Positions 61,399-64,000 of a stretch of 64,000 nucleotides of DNA are shown here, piece by piece. Positions within the stretch are counted from its first letter, which is position 1. Each line of letters begins with the position of its first letter. Below the pieces are notes generated by a model. The model ran no database searches. It was not told where the DNA came from and saw nothing but the letters and a program-made list of their open reading frames with translations. This DNA is from Hyaloscypha bicolor E (lineage: Eukaryota > Ascomycota > Leotiomycetes > Helotiales > Hyaloscyphaceae). The stretch is from the NCBI RefSeq assembly GCF_002865645.1, contig NW_020194667.1, positions 1,325,762 through 1,389,761 on the forward strand. Reading direction: 5' to 3'. The position numbers and the translations under genes are program-made.

Positions 61399-61638
61399 GT
61401 ACGGAGACAACGGCATAAAGTGACGGGAATCCAGGGCAAGCTCGCAAGTTCAGGGGGCACTATAAACCCAATTTCTATAACAATTGGCCACTGCAGCCGC
61501 CTATATCTCTAGGTCTCTGCCCTAGGAGAGCACCGCAATCCATAGACAATGCTATGAAAGATCTTCAAGGTTTATAGCCACAGGCACTACAGGGCACATA
61601 CACTGAAGTCGCATGACTTTATGCCACGGTATCCGTAC
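61399..61638. mobile_element. Inverted-repeat element (MITE-like), 240 bp, inserted in a gene copy
   Basis: The left end 'gtacggagacaacggcataa' and the right end (61,611-61,638, minus strand 'gtacggataccgtggcataa') are inverted repeats. Both belong to the family seen at 46.5-47.4 kb (shared 'ggcataaagt'). The right end sits exactly where the reading frame of the adjacent gene relic stops. Confidence 0.78.
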
Positions 61639-61914
61639 CGGCTAAAATCTCCCTCTTGACGGTAGATATAGTTGGCGGAGGAGGATTCGATTTTGCTATT
61701 GTGGTCACTACAGTCAACGCAAGCCCAAACTCCTTTTTGGCCGCATCGCTGATCTCGGGAGGGAAGGTGTGGGATCGAGGATAAAGGTGGCACCCTTACT
61801 GAGAGTGAGGAACAGCGCATGAGTAGGAGCAAGCGGGTGTTCTGGATCGACAGCGATGGCATCGGGATGCTTGATGCGAGGGCTTTTGGTCTGGATTTGT
61901 GTTGAAGTCGCCAT
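61639..61914 (-). pseudogene. Truncated, frameshifted paralogue of the gene at 62,408-63,820
   Basis: From the ATG at 61,914 the minus strand reads 'HPLAPTHALFLTLSK' and 'ILDPTPSL', paralleling 'TPLAPTHALSITHTK' and 'IQDLTPSL' in the intact gene. A one-base frame change near 61,765 is then needed to continue with 'PEISDAAKKEFGLAL' and 'PPPTISTVKREILAG', paralleling 'PPTLYTLKKENLLG'. The reading then runs into the 240-bp inverted-repeat element and ends. No continuation was found on its far side. The tandem arrangement suggests local gene duplication followed by insertion. Confidence 0.72.
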
Positions 61915-62407
61915 TGTGCTGGTAGAAAGAAATAATATCCCGTGATTATAATTTATTTTGTGAAAGGTTGAAGGTTGAGATAGAGTTGTGAGACTAAGGG
62001 AAAGTTTAAGTGGGCGAGCGGGGCGAGTCGGGGAACATAAACGAGGGGATGGGGGAAGGTGGGGTGGTGCCACGCCGACTGACTGGGAGCGGAGCACTGC
62101 AGTACTCGTAATCACGATGGTGTTGTGATGGTCACCTCATTGTTGGTGAACTGAAGTTCCAGGCCTCGAATGGATGGAAGCACAATTCGCGCAAGTACGT
62201 GGCTTGGCTATGAGAAAGAAAGGACTTTCCTCACTCACTTAGCTCCAAGCGTCATCATGTACAGTACGAGAAGAAAAAGTCTCAGCAAGCAATGCAACTA
62301 AAAATTATATCCACCGCACAAATGCCCTCATTTTCCCCCATACCAATTTCCATGCCATGCAAATTTTCCTACCCCCTATGCCGTGATGCAACACAATATG
62401 TTTCCTC

Positions 62408-63820
62408 TTAGCCAACAACACCAACAACATTCTCAAAAGTGGTATCAAATCTCTCCTCTTTATGAACTTGCTATAAAGCAGTCAGTATCTCCCTCCGAGA
62501 ACTTCCCCTTTCCCCAAACAATACAACCCACCAAACAAGCGAAGAAAGTGAGATTTAGAGTTCAGGTAAATCCCTCACCTCAAGCATAGCACACAACGTC
62601 AGTACGCCAACCAAATCCGAGATTTCTCCAGAATCAATCACGAGAAGTCCTTCTTTGCCGCCAGCGTGGCCGCGTCCGTGGACGTGCTTCTGTGAGTAGC
62701 GGGCAACCTCGCGGGCACGTTTGGTGATTGGCTTAGCCGTGGTCTGGGTCTCTGGTGTTGAGGTTGAGCCTTCAGTTACTCCAGCAGGTGTTGGCACGGT
62801 TTCGGAGATCTCGTAGAGGTGCTTGTGTTGGTGGTGTTTGGACTCTGCTTCCCAAACGTAGGTTTTCTTGTTTAGGTCGAAGGACTAGGGAATCGTTAGT
62901 TTGCGATCTAGGAGATCTCATCCAGTTCTCGCTTAGTGTGTAGCTGAGAGAGATGGATGAGATCAGTATTCCAGTTAGGGACGAAAAGAGGTCGAGGACA
63001 CAAGGAGATGGGTTGGAAGATTGCTTAACAAGATGGCAAGAGATAGGGGGGAAGTAGAGAGCCCAACGCTTGCAAAGCACCTTTTAAGAATGAGGAAGGA
63101 ATGAAACAAAACGGCAAAGGGTGTTCATTCACGTGACGATACCAATACTTCCAAGGCTCCAAACACGATTTTTGAGCAAACACAACAAGAAATTGAATAA
63201 ATGGGTAGAATATGCAACACGCAAGAGTATAAATTGCAAAACTCTGAGATAGCCCTTGAAAAAAGACAAATTATTGAACAGAAATGAATTTCAGTCACGA
63301 GATAAAAGCGTAAATGCAAGGATCCAAACACTTGAGCAAATTGCAACAAAAAATAAAAGAAAGGGAATAGACAAACCTCTGAAATCCTATCATGGCCAAT
63401 AGAGTTAACCTCCACCGTCTTCTGCCCAGCCTCCCCATCAAGGAATTTAATCGTAACCTTGCCAGCATCCAGACTCAAAATCGGGTTCTTCCACTCCGCG
63501 ACCTCCTTGCCCTCTTTATCATGAACCCTCATATGCGAACCGAGGAGATTCTCCTTCTTGAGCGTATACAGAGTTGGAGGAGCTGGAGTTCCATCAATCA
63601 ATTTTGTAGCTTCCTCGATGGCAAGTCCGGTGGAGGGAGAAAAGAGTGAAGAGAGGGATGGAGTAAGGTCTTGGATGAGGATTGTGTGATGCTTGGTGTG
63701 GGTGATAGAGAGGGCATGAGTGGGCGCTAGAGGCGTGTGAGTGTCAAGTGGGACGGTCTCTGCGGCTGTCCCGGGCTCGGCCATTTTGGGGACGGCGGCT
63801 TGTGGTTGCGGGGTCGTCAT
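62408..63820 (-). CDS. Unrecognised fungal protein (intact member of a tandem pair)
   Basis: I do not recognise the family with certainty. Exons 63820-63377, 62884-62579 and 62470-62408 give 813 nt and 270 residues. The second exon joins 'HDRISE' to 'SFDLNKKTYVWEAESKHHQH'; the third supplies 'QVHKEERFDTTFENVVGVVG'. The first 60 residues are Pro/Thr/Ala-rich. Then comes a beta-rich-looking region ('LLGSHMRVHDKEGKEVAEWK', 'KVTIKFLDGE'). Then follow a His/Lys-rich stretch and a hydrophobic end ('SDLVGVLTLCAMLE'). The overall layout vaguely recalls tubby/LURP-like folds, but that is only an impression. The first intron is long (492 nt) with a weak GTTTGT donor, so that splice is the least certain part. 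There are no signal peptide and no clear membrane spans. Confidence 0.65.
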
Positions 63821-64000
63821 TATCAGTTGATTTCGATTTTGCTACCTTTGAGTTGTCGAATTGAATGAGCTGTGAAAAGTAGAGATAACAAGAAAGCTGT
63901 GGAGACTTAGAGAGAATGCATTAGGCTATTTATACGATTTCATTCGACGTGAGAGGTGTTAAAGTGGGCTGATTGTTGGTAATTTTTTGGCGTCAGCTGG

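Overview
The window looks like a Pezizomycotina (filamentous ascomycete) nuclear contig. Genes have short GT-AG introns of about 40-75 nt with internal branch-point-like CTAAC sequences. Gene content is typically fungal: a HET-domain protein, a Ppo-type fatty acid oxygenase, an SPX-EXS protein and an AceTr transporter. Near-normal GC gene islands alternate with extremely A+T-rich, TpA-rich blocks. Where two copies of a repeat can be compared inside the window they differ mainly by C-to-T and G-to-A transitions, the signature of repeat-induced point mutation (RIP). I cannot name the species.

Layout. 1-17245 is one RIP-degraded block with no living gene. A Ty3/Gypsy element with recognisable 319-bp LTRs (1593-1911 and 8323-8641) sits inside a Ty1/Copia element (pol relics left of it, gag relics right of it). 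A second, more heavily mutated copy of the Copia 5' part follows, then unidentified AT-rich sequence and a 16-bp tandem array. 17246-19140 is a cluster of small inverted-repeat elements nested in each other. 19363-22940 holds an NAD-specific glutamate dehydrogenase (minus). 24680-26239 holds an F-box/leucine-rich repeat protein (plus). An AT-rich island and a Tc1/mariner relic (26440-28600) precede an acetate-transporter-family gene (29655-30799, plus) and a cAMP-receptor-like GPCR (32903-34200, minus). 34300-36878 is intergenic with two more small inverted-repeat elements. 36879-40272 encodes a complete 11-exon SPX-EXS protein (Syg1/XPR1 type). It is followed, across another AT-rich island, by a Pho80/Pcl-type cyclin (42425-43409).

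The right third has normal GC. It contains a GH127 beta-L-arabinofuranosidase with a 2-nt frameshift (43961-46150, minus), nested inverted-repeat elements (46512-47411), a decayed sugar-transporter pseudogene (about 47940-48949), an intact ACS/DAL5-family MFS transporter (50279-51956, plus), a linoleate diol synthase-like dioxygenase-P450 fusion (52991-56578, minus), a HET-domain protein (58825-61155, plus) and a pair of paralogous small genes. In that pair the inner copy is broken by a 240-bp inverted-repeat element (61399-61638), while the outer copy (62408-63820, minus) is intact.

How the genes relate. There is no clear biosynthetic cluster. The SPX-EXS protein and the Pho80-like cyclin are consecutive genes that could both belong to phosphate signalling. 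The transporter next to the oxylipin synthase may be unrelated. All exon coordinates are my own splice-site readings; for the multi-exon genes I report as intact, summed exon lengths are divisible by three.
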